Source of the DNA: Acidimangrovimonas sediminis
GTDB taxonomy: Bacteria > Pseudomonadota > Alphaproteobacteria > Rhodobacterales > Rhodobacteraceae
Assembly: GCF_002871005.1 (NCBI RefSeq)
Contig: NZ_PHSN01000012.1
Span: 186,001-250,000, forward strand
Direction: 5' to 3'
Length of the DNA stretch: 64,000 nt
Shown here one piece after another: positions 34,623 to 43,365 of this stretch. A program made the position numbers and the translations under genes. Below the pieces are notes generated by a model. It saw only the letters and a program-made list of their open reading frames with translations, was not told where the DNA came from and did no database searches. Each line of letters begins with the position of its first letter. The first letter of the stretch is position 1.

Positions 34623-35407
34623 TCTTTCCCGAAAGGTTCAGGGGCAAGGTGATGGTGGTCACCGGGGCGGCGCAGGGCATCGGTTTCGGCGTCGCGGCGC
34701 GGGCCTGCGCGGAGGGGGCCGACGTGCTTCTGGCCGACCGGGCCGAGTTCACCCCCGACGTCGCCGCCGAGATCGCGGCCAACGGGCCCGGGCGGGCAGT
34801 GGCGGCGGTCGCCGACCTTGAGACCCACGCAGGGGCGGCGACGGCCCTGCGCGCGGCGCAGGAGGCCTTCGGCGGTGTCGACATCCTGGTCACCTGCGTC
34901 GGCGGCGCGATCCGGATGCGGCCCTATGCCGAGTTCACGCCCCCCCAGATCGAGGCCGAGATCCGCCGGTCGCTGATGCCCACGCTCTGGGCCTGCCACG
35001 CCGCCCTTCCGCATCTGCGCAGCCGTGGCGGGGGCACCATCGTCAATGTCTCGTCCAACGCCACGCGCGGGATCCACCGGGTGCCCTATTCCGCCGCGAA
35101 AGGGGGCGTGAACGCCCTGACCGCCGCATTGGCGATGGAGGTGGCGGGCGAGAACATCCGCGTCGTCGCGGCCGCCCCCGGCGGGACCGAGGCGCCGCCC
35201 CGGCGCGTGCCTCGCAATCCCGACGGCGACAGCGCGCAGGAACGGGCGTGGATGGCGGAGGCGGTGGCGCAGGTGACGGGCTCGACCATGATGGGGCGCT
35301 ATGGCAGCCTTCGGGAACAGGTCGGACCGATCCTGTTCCTCGCCTCGGAGGATGCGTCCTACATCACGGCAAGCACGCTCGTGGTGGCCGGGGGCGATAC
35401 CGGCTGA
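34619..35407 (+). CDS. benD: Benzoate cis-diol (1,6-dihydroxycyclohexa-2,4-diene-1-carboxylate) dehydrogenase
   Basis: This 262-residue short-chain dehydrogenase oxidises and decarboxylates the benzoate diol to catechol with NAD+. The Rossmann motif is TGAAQGIG near residue 15 and the catalytic YSAAK is near residue 156, with NVSS before it. It overlaps benC by four bases and ends the operon. The resulting catechol needs ortho or meta cleavage genes, none of which are in the window. A cluster of 14-bp tandem repeats follows the stop. Confidence 0.9.
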   Translation: MIFPERFRGKVMVVTGAAQGIGFGVAARACAEGADVLLADRAEFTPDVAAEIAANGPGRAVAAVADLETHAGAATALRAAQEAFGGVDILVTCVGGAIRMRPYAEFTPPQIEAEIRRSLMPTLWACHAALPHLRSRGGGTIVNVSSNATRGIHRVPYSAAKGGVNALTAALAMEVAGENIRVVAAAPGGTEAPPRRVPRNPDGDSAQERAWMAEAVAQVTGSTMMGRYGSLREQVGPILFLASEDASYITASTLVVAGGDTG

Positions 35408-35415
35408 TCCGGCGC

Positions 35416-35457
35416 CCCGCCTCGCCCGGCCCGCCTCGCCCGGCCCGCCTCGCCTGG
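35416..35457. repeat. Three 14-bp tandem repeats after benD
   Basis: CCCGCCTCGCCCGG is repeated at 35416, 35430 and 35444 (the third with one C-to-T change), starting eight bases past the benD stop. The rest of the 150-bp gap to the next gene shows nothing further. Confidence 0.85.
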
Positions 35458-35557
35458 CCCGGCGTGACGGCGCGCAACCGGCCCGGATCGGGTGCTGGGG
35501 CGTGCCGGGTGGCTAGGGTACCTTGCCGCCCGCGGCCCCCGGTACTAAGCCTGCGCC

Positions 35558-35914
35558 ATGCGCATTCTCGAGAACGTCATCAGCGACCGCGGATCGAAAT
35601 ATGCCGTCTCGGGCGGCCCCTGCGGTTCCGACGCCGAGGCGCGGGCCTTCATCAAGACGCTCTGCCGCAAGAAGAAGTTCGCCAAGGCGACGCACAACAG
35701 CTGGGCGCTTCTGACGGAAGACGCCCCGCTGAAGAACGACGACGGAGAGGGTGGCGCGGGCCTCGTGATCCTGCGGATGCTGGAGCGTGAGGGGCTTCAC
35801 GGCCACATCGTCGTGGTCACGCGCTGGTTCGGCGGCAAGCACCTTGGCGGCGACCGGTTCCGGCATGTGCAGGACGCGGTGCGGATCTACCTCGAGGATC
35901 TGCGCGCCTCCTGA
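35558..35914 (+). CDS. IMPACT/YigZ N-terminal domain protein, short form
   Basis: This 118-residue protein corresponds to the IMPACT (UPF0029) N-terminal domain, with KKKFAKATHNSWALL and the family hallmark VVVTRWFGGKHLGGDRFRHVQDAVR. E. coli YigZ is about 200 residues with a second C-terminal domain; that part is missing here and the stop is followed closely by the next, convergent gene. The eukaryotic relative binds GCN1; the bacterial role is unknown. It is monocistronic, and I see no clear ribosome site. Confidence 0.85.
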   Translation: MRILENVISDRGSKYAVSGGPCGSDAEARAFIKTLCRKKKFAKATHNSWALLTEDAPLKNDDGEGGAGLVILRMLEREGLHGHIVVVTRWFGGKHLGGDRFRHVQDAVRIYLEDLRAS

Positions 35915-35934
35915 CCGGACGGGCGCCGGGGCGA

Positions 35935-36870
35935 TCAGAGCCACCGCACCGGCACCACAAGGTCCCGCCCGCCGTCGATCGAGGCGACGCGCCCGTCGCG
36001 CACCACGAGGTAGGGCTCATACAGCATCACCCCTGCCGCGCGCCCGCCGCGCAGGACCGGCGGGTTGTGCCCCAGCCCGAGGCTCCATTCGCCAGTGGCG
36101 AACTTGGGGTCCTGCACGAGGATCTCGGACACCGTCCCGGCTGCGTCGCAGAGCAGCGCGTTCTGCGGGCCGACGCGGACCGAAACGCCTGCCGCAAGCG
36201 CCAGCACACCGTCCGCCCGGTCCGGCGGCCACATCGTGTCGAGGCAGATCCCGGCGACAAGCTGGGCCAGCGGTCGGTCGGGCAGGATGGAGTTGTGAAG
36301 CACGCAGGCGCCCCCTGCGCCCGGCCCGGCGCGCAGCAGCGCCTGCCCGCAATCCCCCCGCCGCCCGACCAGCGCTGTATCGGCAAGGAACATCTCGCCG
36401 CTGGCCGACAGCGCGATCAGCCCGGCGTCGACCTCGGGGTTGGCCGCGACCACCCGGGTCACCGCCGCCTCGGGCGAAAGGCCGGTCTCCATCAGCGCAA
36501 GTACGTCGTCGTTCAGCGCCCGCCCGCCCGTGCCGGGGGTGTTCGGCATCCGGTGCCCCGTCACCAGCCCGACGCCCTGCTTCGCGGGGGTGAAGCGGCT
36601 CAGCGGCTCGGGCCGATTCGGACCGCTCGACATCAGGCCGGCGATCCGTGCGCCGGCCATCTCGGGCGGCAGGTCTGCGAGGTCGGCACCGAACAGCGCG
36701 CCAATCCCGCCGGCCTGGATCTCGGCGCGCAGGGGGGCGCCGCTGCCGGTCAGGGCGACGAAGCTCACGAAGCCGCCGATCGCGCCGCGTCCGATACATT
36801 CGACCGCGGCGAGGGCGCGGCAGACGGCGCGCCCGGCACCGGGTCCCGCGGCGGCGATGCCGATCGTCAT
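35935..36870 (-). CDS. Uncharacterised protein coupled to a peptide-type importer
   Basis: I do not recognise this 311-residue protein with certainty; it may match a conserved family seen beside ABC importers in Rhizobiales and Rhodobacterales. It begins MTIGIAAAGPGAGRAVCRALAAVECIGRGAIGGFVSFVAL, is glycine- and alanine-rich, and has no signal peptide or membrane helix. Conserved-looking elements are GHRMPNTPG, LHNSILPDRPLAQLVAG and GLGHNPPVLRGG. Its ATG overlaps the ATPase stop (ATGA), so it is the last gene of the importer operon and probably acts on the imported compound. The GAIGGFVSF...ALTGSG stretch hints at an N-terminal-nucleophile amidohydrolase, but no autoprocessing site is certain. 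Confidence 0.7.
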   Translation of the reverse strand: MTIGIAAAGPGAGRAVCRALAAVECIGRGAIGGFVSFVALTGSGAPLRAEIQAGGIGALFGADLADLPPEMAGARIAGLMSSGPNRPEPLSRFTPAKQGVGLVTGHRMPNTPGTGGRALNDDVLALMETGLSPEAAVTRVVAANPEVDAGLIALSASGEMFLADTALVGRRGDCGQALLRAGPGAGGACVLHNSILPDRPLAQLVAGICLDTMWPPDRADGVLALAAGVSVRVGPQNALLCDAAGTVSEILVQDPKFATGEWSLGLGHNPPVLRGGRAAGVMLYEPYLVVRDGRVASIDGGRDLVVPVRWL

Positions 36871-38552
36871 GCCGCCACCCAATGATCCTGGCCCACCTGG
36901 CGGAGCGGCCCGTCGGGGTATTCCCCCGGCGGTGCGGCGCGGGTCAGGCGGTCGCGCTGTGCGGGGTCGGGGATCGGGGCGGCTGCGATCAGCGCGCGGG
37001 TGTAGGCATGGCGCGGATCGCCGAGAACCTCGGCCGTCGGGCCGATTTCCAGCAGCCGCCCCGCACGCATCACCGCGACCCGACGCGCCATCTTCCGAAC
37101 CACCGACAGGTCGTGCGAGATGAACAGGAAGGCCAGCTCCCGCTCCACGCTGAGGCGACCGAGCAGGTCGAGGACCTGCGCCTGAACCGAGACGTCGAGT
37201 GCCGATGTCGGCTCGTCCGCGATGATCAGGCGGGGCTTTGCCGCCAGCGCCCGGGCGATCGCGATGCGCTGCCGCTGCCCGCCCGAGAATTCATGCGGGA
37301 AACGGTCGGCCATCTCGGGGTCGAGCCCGACCTGCGCCAGCAATTCCCCCGTCCGCGCCCGCGCCAGCCGGCCGCGCAACCCTGCGTGGATCGCCAGCGG
37401 TTCGGCGATGGTGCGGCCGATGCGCAGCCGCGGATCGAGCGAGGAATAGGGATCCTGAAAGATCATCTGCACACCGGCGCGAACCTCGCGCAGGCGGCTT
37501 CCCCGGAGGCGGGTGATGTCGCGCCCCTCCAGCGTCACCGTCCCGCCATCCACCTCGGTCAGCCTTGCCGCCGCGCGCCCGAGGGTCGACTTGCCAGAGC
37601 CGCTCTCGCCCACGAGGCCGAGGATCTCGCCCGGCGCGATCTGCAACGACACCGCGGCCAGCGCAGGCCGGGCGCCGCCGAAGCTCTTGGTGATGGTGTC
37701 GAGCCGAAGCACCGGCGGCGCGGTCTTGCGCGCGGGGCCGGGCGCCGGGGTGTCGCCGTCTATCCGGGGCACGGCGGCCAGCAGGTCGCGAGTGTAAGGC
37801 TGGGTCGGCCGGGCGAAGAGGCTGGCGGTATCCGCCGCCTCGACGATCCGGCCGTGGCGCATCACCATCACCCTGTCGGCCATCTCGGCGACGACGCCCA
37901 TGTCGTGGGTGATCAGGATCATGCTGGTCCCGGTCTCGCGCACGAGATCGCGCATCAGCCCGAGGATCTGCGCCTGCACCGTCACGTCGAGCGCGGTCGT
38001 CGGCTCGTCCGCGATCAGCAAGGACGGGCGCATCATCATGGCCATCGCGATCATGACCCGCTGCCGCATCCCGCCCGAGAATTCGTGCGGAAACTGGCGC
38101 GGCCTGCGGGCGGGTTCGGGGATGCCCACGCGTTCCAGCATCTCGACGGCAAGGCGGGCGGCGTCGCGGCGGGACGCGCGGCCATGCGCCACCGGCGCCT
38201 CGGTCATCTGCCTGCCGATCGACAGCACCGGGTTGAGCGAGGTCATCGGCTCCTGGAAGATCATGCCGATCCGGCTGCCGCGGATGGCGCGCAGCCGCTC
38301 GGGCGGCAGGTGCAGAAGGTCCTCGCCCTCGAACAGGGCGCGGCCGGCGTCGATGCGGGCGCTGGCACGCGGCAGAAGGCCCATCAGCGACATCGCCGTC
38401 ACCGACTTGCCGGAGCCGGATTCACCCACGATCGCGAAGATCTCGCCGGGGTTCACCGCGAAATCCAGCCCGTGCAGGATCGGGGTCTCTGCGCCCCCTG
38501 TGCGAAAGCCCACGCGCAGGTCGCGCACCTCGAGCAACGGTTTGGCGGTCAT
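36867..38552 (-). CDS. Peptide-type ABC importer ATPase, two fused domains (GsiA-like)
   Basis: This 561-residue protein contains two complete ATPase domains, each of the OppD/OppF type. Walker A GESGSGKS appears twice (near residues 44 and 345). The signatures are FSGGMRQR and FSGGQRQR, and Walker B is LLIADEPTTALD then LIIADEPTSALD. Each domain ends in the DPxHxYT-type extension (RPTQPYTRDLL; DPRHAYTRALI) of peptide ATPases. I start at the ATG at 38552, which overlaps the permease stop; 50 extra upstream residues are antisense shadow. The fusion replaces the usual D and F pair, as in glutathione importer GsiA. Confidence 0.93.
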   Translation of the reverse strand: MTAKPLLEVRDLRVGFRTGGAETPILHGLDFAVNPGEIFAIVGESGSGKSVTAMSLMGLLPRASARIDAGRALFEGEDLLHLPPERLRAIRGSRIGMIFQEPMTSLNPVLSIGRQMTEAPVAHGRASRRDAARLAVEMLERVGIPEPARRPRQFPHEFSGGMRQRVMIAMAMMMRPSLLIADEPTTALDVTVQAQILGLMRDLVRETGTSMILITHDMGVVAEMADRVMVMRHGRIVEAADTASLFARPTQPYTRDLLAAVPRIDGDTPAPGPARKTAPPVLRLDTITKSFGGARPALAAVSLQIAPGEILGLVGESGSGKSTLGRAAARLTEVDGGTVTLEGRDITRLRGSRLREVRAGVQMIFQDPYSSLDPRLRIGRTIAEPLAIHAGLRGRLARARTGELLAQVGLDPEMADRFPHEFSGGQRQRIAIARALAAKPRLIIADEPTSALDVSVQAQVLDLLGRLSVERELAFLFISHDLSVVRKMARRVAVMRAGRLLEIGPTAEVLGDPRHAYTRALIAAAPIPDPAQRDRLTRAAPPGEYPDGPLRQVGQDHWVAA

Positions 38553-39460
38553 CCCTGCCTCCGCGGATCCATGGCCGAGCGGATCGCGTCGCCCAGCAGG
38601 TTGAAGCCAAGCACGGTCACCGCGATCGAAAGGCCGGGAACGACCATCAGCCAGGGCGCGCGATTGAGGTAATGCGCCGCCCCCGAGAGCATCAGCCCCC
38701 ATTCGGGATCGGGTGGCTGCGCGCCGAGGCCAAGGAACGACAGCCCCGCCGCGGCAAGGATGGCCGAGGACACGCCCAGCGTCGCAACCACCACCATGGT
38801 GGGGAACACGTTCGGCAGAAGGTGCACGAACACCAGCCGCGCATGCCCCGCCCCGGCGGCCACCGAGGCCTCGAAATAGGGTTTGGAGACCTCGACCAGC
38901 GCGGCGGAATGGCAGGTCCGGGCGTAGAAGGGGATGCCGGCTATGCCGACCGCGATCATCGCGTTCTGCAGGCTCGGGCCCAGCACGGCCACGCAGGCCA
39001 GCGCGATCAGCGTCTCGGTGAAGGAGAACAGCACGTCGCTCGATCGCATCAGCACCGTCTCGACCCAGCCGCGGCGATAGGCGGCGGTCAGCCCGACGGC
39101 GAGGCCCGCGATGAGCGAGATCCCCACCGCGATCGCCCCGATCGTCAGGGTCAGCCGGCTGCCGAAGACGATGCGCGAGAACAGGTCGCGGCCGAACTCG
39201 TCCGTGCCGAGGGGATGCGCCGCCTGCGGCAGCCCGAAGCGGCCCCCGACCGCCATCTTGGCGGGGGGATAGGGCGCGATCCAGCCGGCCAGCGCCGCGC
39301 TCAGGATCAGCACGAAGACGATGGCGCCGCCGATCGCGCCGTTGACGGTGCCCAGGACGCGCAGCCAGAACGGGCGGCGCGCGATCCGACGGACCGGGGC
39401 GGAGGTATTGGCGGCGGAGTTTGCGGCAGTGTCCGGGGTGGGTGAGGCGTTGGACGGCAT
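38549..39460 (-). CDS. Peptide-type ABC importer permease (DppC/GsiD-like)
   Basis: This 303-residue permease has a polar Ser/Ala/Thr-rich N-terminus, a first helix near residues 38-60, HPLGTDEFGRDLFSRIVFG and the five-helix core with LSFLGLGAQPPDPEWGLML. It forms the channel with the 39464-40387 permease. Its start lies three bases after the upstream stop, and its own stop overlaps the ATPase start. Confidence 0.93.
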   Translation of the reverse strand: MPSNASPTPDTAANSAANTSAPVRRIARRPFWLRVLGTVNGAIGGAIVFVLILSAALAGWIAPYPPAKMAVGGRFGLPQAAHPLGTDEFGRDLFSRIVFGSRLTLTIGAIAVGISLIAGLAVGLTAAYRRGWVETVLMRSSDVLFSFTETLIALACVAVLGPSLQNAMIAVGIAGIPFYARTCHSAALVEVSKPYFEASVAAGAGHARLVFVHLLPNVFPTMVVVATLGVSSAILAAAGLSFLGLGAQPPDPEWGLMLSGAAHYLNRAPWLMVVPGLSIAVTVLGFNLLGDAIRSAMDPRRQG

Positions 39461-39463
39461 CGT

Positions 39464-40387
39464 TCAGCTTCTCCGGATTCTGGGGTCGATCAGGGCATAG
39501 ACCGTGTCGAGCAGGATCGAGACGAAGACCACGACCACGGTGAAGGAAAGGATGAAGCCCTGGATCAGCGGGTAGTCGCGCTGGAAGATCGCGTCGACGG
39601 CCATCCGCCCGACGCCGTTCCAGGCGAAGATGTTCTCAACCACCACGGCGCCGCCCATCATGAAGGCGAATTGCAGCCCCAGCATGGTCACCACCGGCAC
39701 GAGGCCCGCGCGCAGGACGTGGTGCACCAGGATCGTGCTGCGGGGCAGGCCCTTGGCCTCGGCGGTGCGGACGAAATCCTGGCTCATGACGTCGATCATG
39801 GACGAGCGCGTCATCCGCGCCACGATCGCGGCGTTCGACAACCCGAGGGTGAAGGCCGGCAGCAGGATGTTGAGCGGCCCGGTGCCCGAGACCGGCAGCC
39901 AGCCAAGGTCGACCGCAAAGAACAGCATCAGCATCAGGCCAAGCCAGAAGCTGGGGATCGCGATACCGCCGATCGACAGGATCATCAGACCGGCGTCCAG
40001 CAGGCTGCCCTGCCAGTAGGCGGCGGCAAAGCCCATCGGCAGGCCGATGGCGACCGCGATGGCCAGCGCCGTGACCGCCAGCGCGATGGTGTTGGGAAGG
40101 CGTTGCAGCACCACGTCGAGCACCGCCTGATGGCCGCGGATGGTATAGCCCAGGTCGCCGTGCAGCAGCCGCCCGAGGAAATGCAGGTACTGGAACACGA
40201 TCGGCTGATCGAGGCCCAGCGAATGGCGGATCGCCTCGAGCTGTTCGGGCGTTGTGCCCTGGCTCTGCGCATACATGATCTGCACCGGATCGCCCGGCAC
40301 CAGATGGATCAGCAGGGTCACCGCGACCGTCGTCGCGAAGATGGTCAGCAGGCCCATGGCAAGCCTGCCTCCGACAAAGCGCCACAT
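39464..40387 (-). CDS. Peptide-type ABC importer permease (DppB/GsiC-like)
   Basis: This 307-residue permease starts MWRFVGGRLAMGLLTIFATTVAVTLLIHLVPGDP, the DppB N-terminal helix. It has the coupling loop MTRSSMIDVMSQDFVRTAEAKG and ends TVYALIDPRIRRS. AAAGGA lies about nine bases before the ATG; the 26 extra in-frame residues upstream fall in the hairpin spacer and are not credible. It is the first gene after the binding protein. Confidence 0.93.
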   Translation of the reverse strand: MWRFVGGRLAMGLLTIFATTVAVTLLIHLVPGDPVQIMYAQSQGTTPEQLEAIRHSLGLDQPIVFQYLHFLGRLLHGDLGYTIRGHQAVLDVVLQRLPNTIALAVTALAIAVAIGLPMGFAAAYWQGSLLDAGLMILSIGGIAIPSFWLGLMLMLFFAVDLGWLPVSGTGPLNILLPAFTLGLSNAAIVARMTRSSMIDVMSQDFVRTAEAKGLPRSTILVHHVLRAGLVPVVTMLGLQFAFMMGGAVVVENIFAWNGVGRMAVDAIFQRDYPLIQGFILSFTVVVVFVSILLDTVYALIDPRIRRS

Positions 40388-40422
40388 CGTCTCGGTCCTT
40401 TCGTCGGTCGGGTGGGGCGGCT

Positions 40423-40454
40423 GACGCCGGGGGCAGCGGGCCGCCCCCGGCGTC
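40423..40454 (-). terminator. Intercistronic hairpin after binding-protein gene
   Basis: GACGCCGGGGGC (40423-40434) pairs perfectly with GCCCCCGGCGTC (40443-40454) over an eight-base loop, a 12-bp stem in the spacer before the permease gene. There is no T-run in either direction. It is probably a stabiliser or attenuator. Confidence 0.6.
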
Positions 40455-40470
40455 ATTTCCGGCATCGTCG

Positions 40471-40515
40471 CCGGCGGGTCAGTCTCCGGCGGGTCAGTCG
40501 GCGGCCGGTCAGTCG
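40471..40515. repeat. Three 15-bp tandem repeats after binding-protein gene
   Basis: CCGGCGGGTCAGTCK units start at 40471 and 40486 (14 of 15 identical), with a third, GCGGCCGGTCAGTCG, at 40501 (13 of 15). They end eight bases from the binding-protein stop. Confidence 0.8.
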
Positions 40516-40522
40516 GCTGCGT

Positions 40523-42085
40523 TTAGTCGGCGGCGGCAATCTTCACGTCGTTGAAGATCGGGTAGACGAAGGGCGCGACGTGAAAGCCGGTGACGTCGGG
40601 CCGCACGGCGAACACCCATTCCCAGCCCGGGGAGTAGAGCGGGATCTGCACGCCGTTCTCGAGCAGGTACTTGAACACCTCGTGCACCTTCTCGGCCCGG
40701 GCCTTCGGATCGGTCAGAACCCGGGTCTGTTCCAGCATCTTGTCAAGCTCGGGCGAGGTGAAGCCGTCATAGGCGCCCGGCGAATGCCACAGCGCGTAGA
40801 GGATGTCGGGATCGTACCAGGACCAGGTCATCATATCCATGCTGCCGATGCCGGTCTTGGTGTTGTTCTCCTGCTTCACGCGGGCGTTCATGGTGCCGAT
40901 ATCCATCATCTGGATATGCGCCTTGATGCCCACCTCGGCCAGCTGCGCCTGGAACACCTCGGCCAGCTTGTCGCGGTTGCCGCCGGTCCAGACCAGCATG
41001 TTCGTTTCCAGCGGATGTCCGGGGCCGTAGCCCATCTCCTTGAGCAGCGCCTTCGCCTTCGCGGGGTCGTAGCCGGGGCGGTATTTCTTGCAGAAGGCCG
41101 GGTCGTTGCCGAACGTGCCCTTGGAGACGGGGCATTCCTCCTGATGGGTCAGGTCGCCGTAGATCAGGCTGACCGCGCTGGCCGCGTCGGTGGCATATCC
41201 CACGGCAAGGCGCGCGCGCTTGTCATTGAACGGCGGCCGGTGCACGGCGAATTCCCAGAACACGTTCTGCCCGGTATTCTGCGCCACCACGAGCTTGAGC
41301 TTGCCCGACTTCTTGATCGCGGGCACGTCGTCCGGCGGCGGCTCGGCGATGTCGACCTCTCCCGTCTTCAGCGCGGCGAGGCGCGCCTGCGGATCGGGGA
41401 TTACCTTGATCGTGAGGCCGTCCATGTAGGGCGCGCCCTTGTTCTGTGCCAGTTTGCCGTAATTCACGTAGTTGGGGTTCTTCTTCAGCACGATCTCGTC
41501 GCCCTTGGTCCAGGACTTGAAGATCCACGGGCCCGATCCGATGGCCGCAGTGGTCCCGAACCCCGGCTTGTCCTTGTTCGACTTGCAGATGATCGAGGAA
41601 AAGCTGTCGGCCAGGAACGGGATCAGCGCGACGAAGGGCTTGGACAGGTCGAACCGCACGGTCAGCGGGTCCAGCACCTCGACCTTCTCGATCGGTCCCC
41701 AGCTGGCCTTGGTGACGCTGGGGGCCTTGGGGTCGAGCGCGCGGTCGACGGTGTATTTCACGTCGCTGGCGTCCAGCGTGCTGCCGTCCGAGCAGGTCAT
41801 GCCCTTGTGCAGCTTGAAGGTGTATTGCGTGCCGTCGGCGTTCGACGTCCAGGATTTCGCCATGTTGGGCACGGGCTTGCCGTCCTTGTCCGTGGCGAGC
41901 AGGGTGTTGTAGATCAGGCTCCAGACCTGAAGCGACAGAGTGCTGGTCGCGCGCTGCGGGTCGAGGCTGTCGATATCGCCGTAACGCGCCCAGATGATGT
42001 CGCGCGCCGAGGCCACCGAGGCGGTCGCCCCGAGCAGGCCCGCAAGCGCGATCCGTTGCGCCCAGAGTCCGATCCGTCTGTCCAT
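40523..42085 (-). CDS. Peptide-type ABC importer substrate-binding protein (SBP_bac_5)
   Basis: This 520-residue periplasmic binding protein has a Sec signal peptide ending near ASVASA (residue 27). The mature start IIWARYGDIDSLDPQRATSTLSLQVWSLIYNTLL is typical of the family. AAGGAG lies seven bases before the ATG at 42085. Paired cysteines (MTCSDGS; SIICKS; EECPVSK; AFCKKY) may form disulfides. It heads an operon with two permeases, a fused ATPase and an unrecognised protein, just downstream of an RpiR regulator gene on the same strand. The substrate is unknown. Confidence 0.92.
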   Translation of the reverse strand: MDRRIGLWAQRIALAGLLGATASVASARDIIWARYGDIDSLDPQRATSTLSLQVWSLIYNTLLATDKDGKPVPNMAKSWTSNADGTQYTFKLHKGMTCSDGSTLDASDVKYTVDRALDPKAPSVTKASWGPIEKVEVLDPLTVRFDLSKPFVALIPFLADSFSSIICKSNKDKPGFGTTAAIGSGPWIFKSWTKGDEIVLKKNPNYVNYGKLAQNKGAPYMDGLTIKVIPDPQARLAALKTGEVDIAEPPPDDVPAIKKSGKLKLVVAQNTGQNVFWEFAVHRPPFNDKRARLAVGYATDAASAVSLIYGDLTHQEECPVSKGTFGNDPAFCKKYRPGYDPAKAKALLKEMGYGPGHPLETNMLVWTGGNRDKLAEVFQAQLAEVGIKAHIQMMDIGTMNARVKQENNTKTGIGSMDMMTWSWYDPDILYALWHSPGAYDGFTSPELDKMLEQTRVLTDPKARAEKVHEVFKYLLENGVQIPLYSPGWEWVFAVRPDVTGFHVAPFVYPIFNDVKIAAAD

Positions 42086-42310
42086 CCGTTGTCTCCTTGT
42101 TGGCCGCTTCGTGCGGGCGGGGCGCACAGGATCCCGGTCGCCCGGCTCGCACCGGACGGGCCCCTGCCGTCAAAGCGTGGTGTTGGTTGCGTGATTTGTT
42201 CTGGTCCGGCCCTTTCGGGCGTTGTCACGACGGGCCGCGACCCCGCCGTGAGACGAAGGTGTGGAAAGGCGGGGGGCAAGTCAATTTGGTTTCAGATCCG
42301 CAAGAATTAA

Positions 42311-42325
42311 TTTCATTCATGAAAC
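42311..42325. promoter_or_regulatory. Candidate RpiR operator before importer operon
   Basis: TTTCATTCATGAAAC contains the perfect inverted repeat TTTCAT-TC-ATGAAA. It lies in an AT-rich patch of the 283-bp spacer between the RpiR stop and the binding-protein start. A near-identical 15-mer precedes the RpiR gene itself. Confidence 0.55.
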
Positions 42326-42368
42326 GGATGCCCCGCCTGAGCCCGGTCAATCGACAGAAACGGACGGC

Positions 42369-43229
42369 TCAGAGGTCTCCCGGGACGATATCGCCCCATT
42401 CGGAGTGGATGTTCTCGATGAACTCGATCCGTTCGATCGCGGATTGCCCGATTCGGACCGCCACCGCCGAGCAGAGATAGGTGATCAGCGAGACCGGCGC
42501 GGCCACCGATTCATAGACCGAGACACCCTTGGTCCGACAGCGCAGCGTCACCTGCGCGGTGTCGAGGCCGCTGCGGCTGGCCTGGTCGGTGACGTAGACG
42601 ACCTGCGCCCCCGCGGCCACCGCGGAGCGCATGATCGAACGCAGGCTGCGGGTCTTGCGGCCGATCCCCAGCGCGATCATCGCGTCGCTCGACCGGATCG
42701 AGGCGAATTCCTCGGGCACCGAGAAGCCGCCGATCGGGATCATCCTTATGTCGGCCTTGATGCGGATCAGCAGGGCCCGGGCGAAATGCGCCAGCGGGTA
42801 ATTGTCACCGAACCCCACGACCCAGAGCTTGTCGGCCCGGGCCAGCGACTGGATCGCCTGCTCTATCTCGTCCGACCGCAGCGCCTCGATCGAGCGGACG
42901 AGGTTCTGCACGTCATTGGCAAGGTGATCGGCCAGCTTGCCGCGCCCAAGCTTGCGTTCCCGGAGCGCCGCGGGCAGCACCACCCCGCCGGGCACCACCT
43001 TGCCGGTCTTGGCGACCTTCTGGGCGGCCTTGAAGCTGGCGTAGCCCAACCGCTGGAAGAACCGCGCCGTGGTCGCCTTGGAGATACCCGCCATTTCGGA
43101 AAGCTCGGTCGCGGACTTGAGCACGACGATATCCGGGTCGGCCAGCAGCAGGTCGGCGATGCGGCGCTCGCCCCGGGTGAGGTCGTCGTAGATCTCCAGC
43201 ATGCGCTGCGACAGGGTCAGATCGCTCAT
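42369..43229 (-). CDS. RpiR-family transcriptional regulator with SIS domain
   Basis: This 286-residue RpiR regulator has an N-terminal helix-turn-helix (LTRGERRIADLLLADPDIVVLKSATELSEMAGISKATTARFFQRLGYASF, residues 15-65) and a C-terminal SIS sugar-phosphate domain (about 125-255; LWVVGFGDNYPLAHFARALLIRI...DAMIALGIGRKTRSL). GGGAGG precedes the ATG at 43229. It is just upstream of, and in line with, the importer operon, and a shared 15-bp motif lies before both. The SIS domain suggests a phosphosugar or amino-sugar phosphate ligand (inference). Confidence 0.92.
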   Translation of the reverse strand: MSDLTLSQRMLEIYDDLTRGERRIADLLLADPDIVVLKSATELSEMAGISKATTARFFQRLGYASFKAAQKVAKTGKVVPGGVVLPAALRERKLGRGKLADHLANDVQNLVRSIEALRSDEIEQAIQSLARADKLWVVGFGDNYPLAHFARALLIRIKADIRMIPIGGFSVPEEFASIRSSDAMIALGIGRKTRSLRSIMRSAVAAGAQVVYVTDQASRSGLDTAQVTLRCRTKGVSVYESVAAPVSLITYLCSAVAVRIGQSAIERIEFIENIHSEWGDIVPGDL

Positions 43230-43244
43230 CGCCGCCTCCCAAAT

Positions 43245-43259
43245 TTTCGTCCGTGAAAC
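43245..43259. promoter_or_regulatory. Candidate RpiR operator before its own gene
   Basis: TTTCGTCCGTGAAAC matches the 15-mer at 42311 at 12 of 15 positions (TTTCRTYCRTGAAAC). It lies 16-30 bp before the RpiR ATG, fitting autoregulation. Confidence 0.55.
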
Positions 43260-43365
43260 AGTTTGCTGCAAAACCGACGACGGTCCAGCCCCTATTTCCC
43301 GGCCTTCCCCGCGGGGATGTGCGCGTGGAGGGCCGGGTCCTCCACGTTGCCGATCCGGATCCTGC

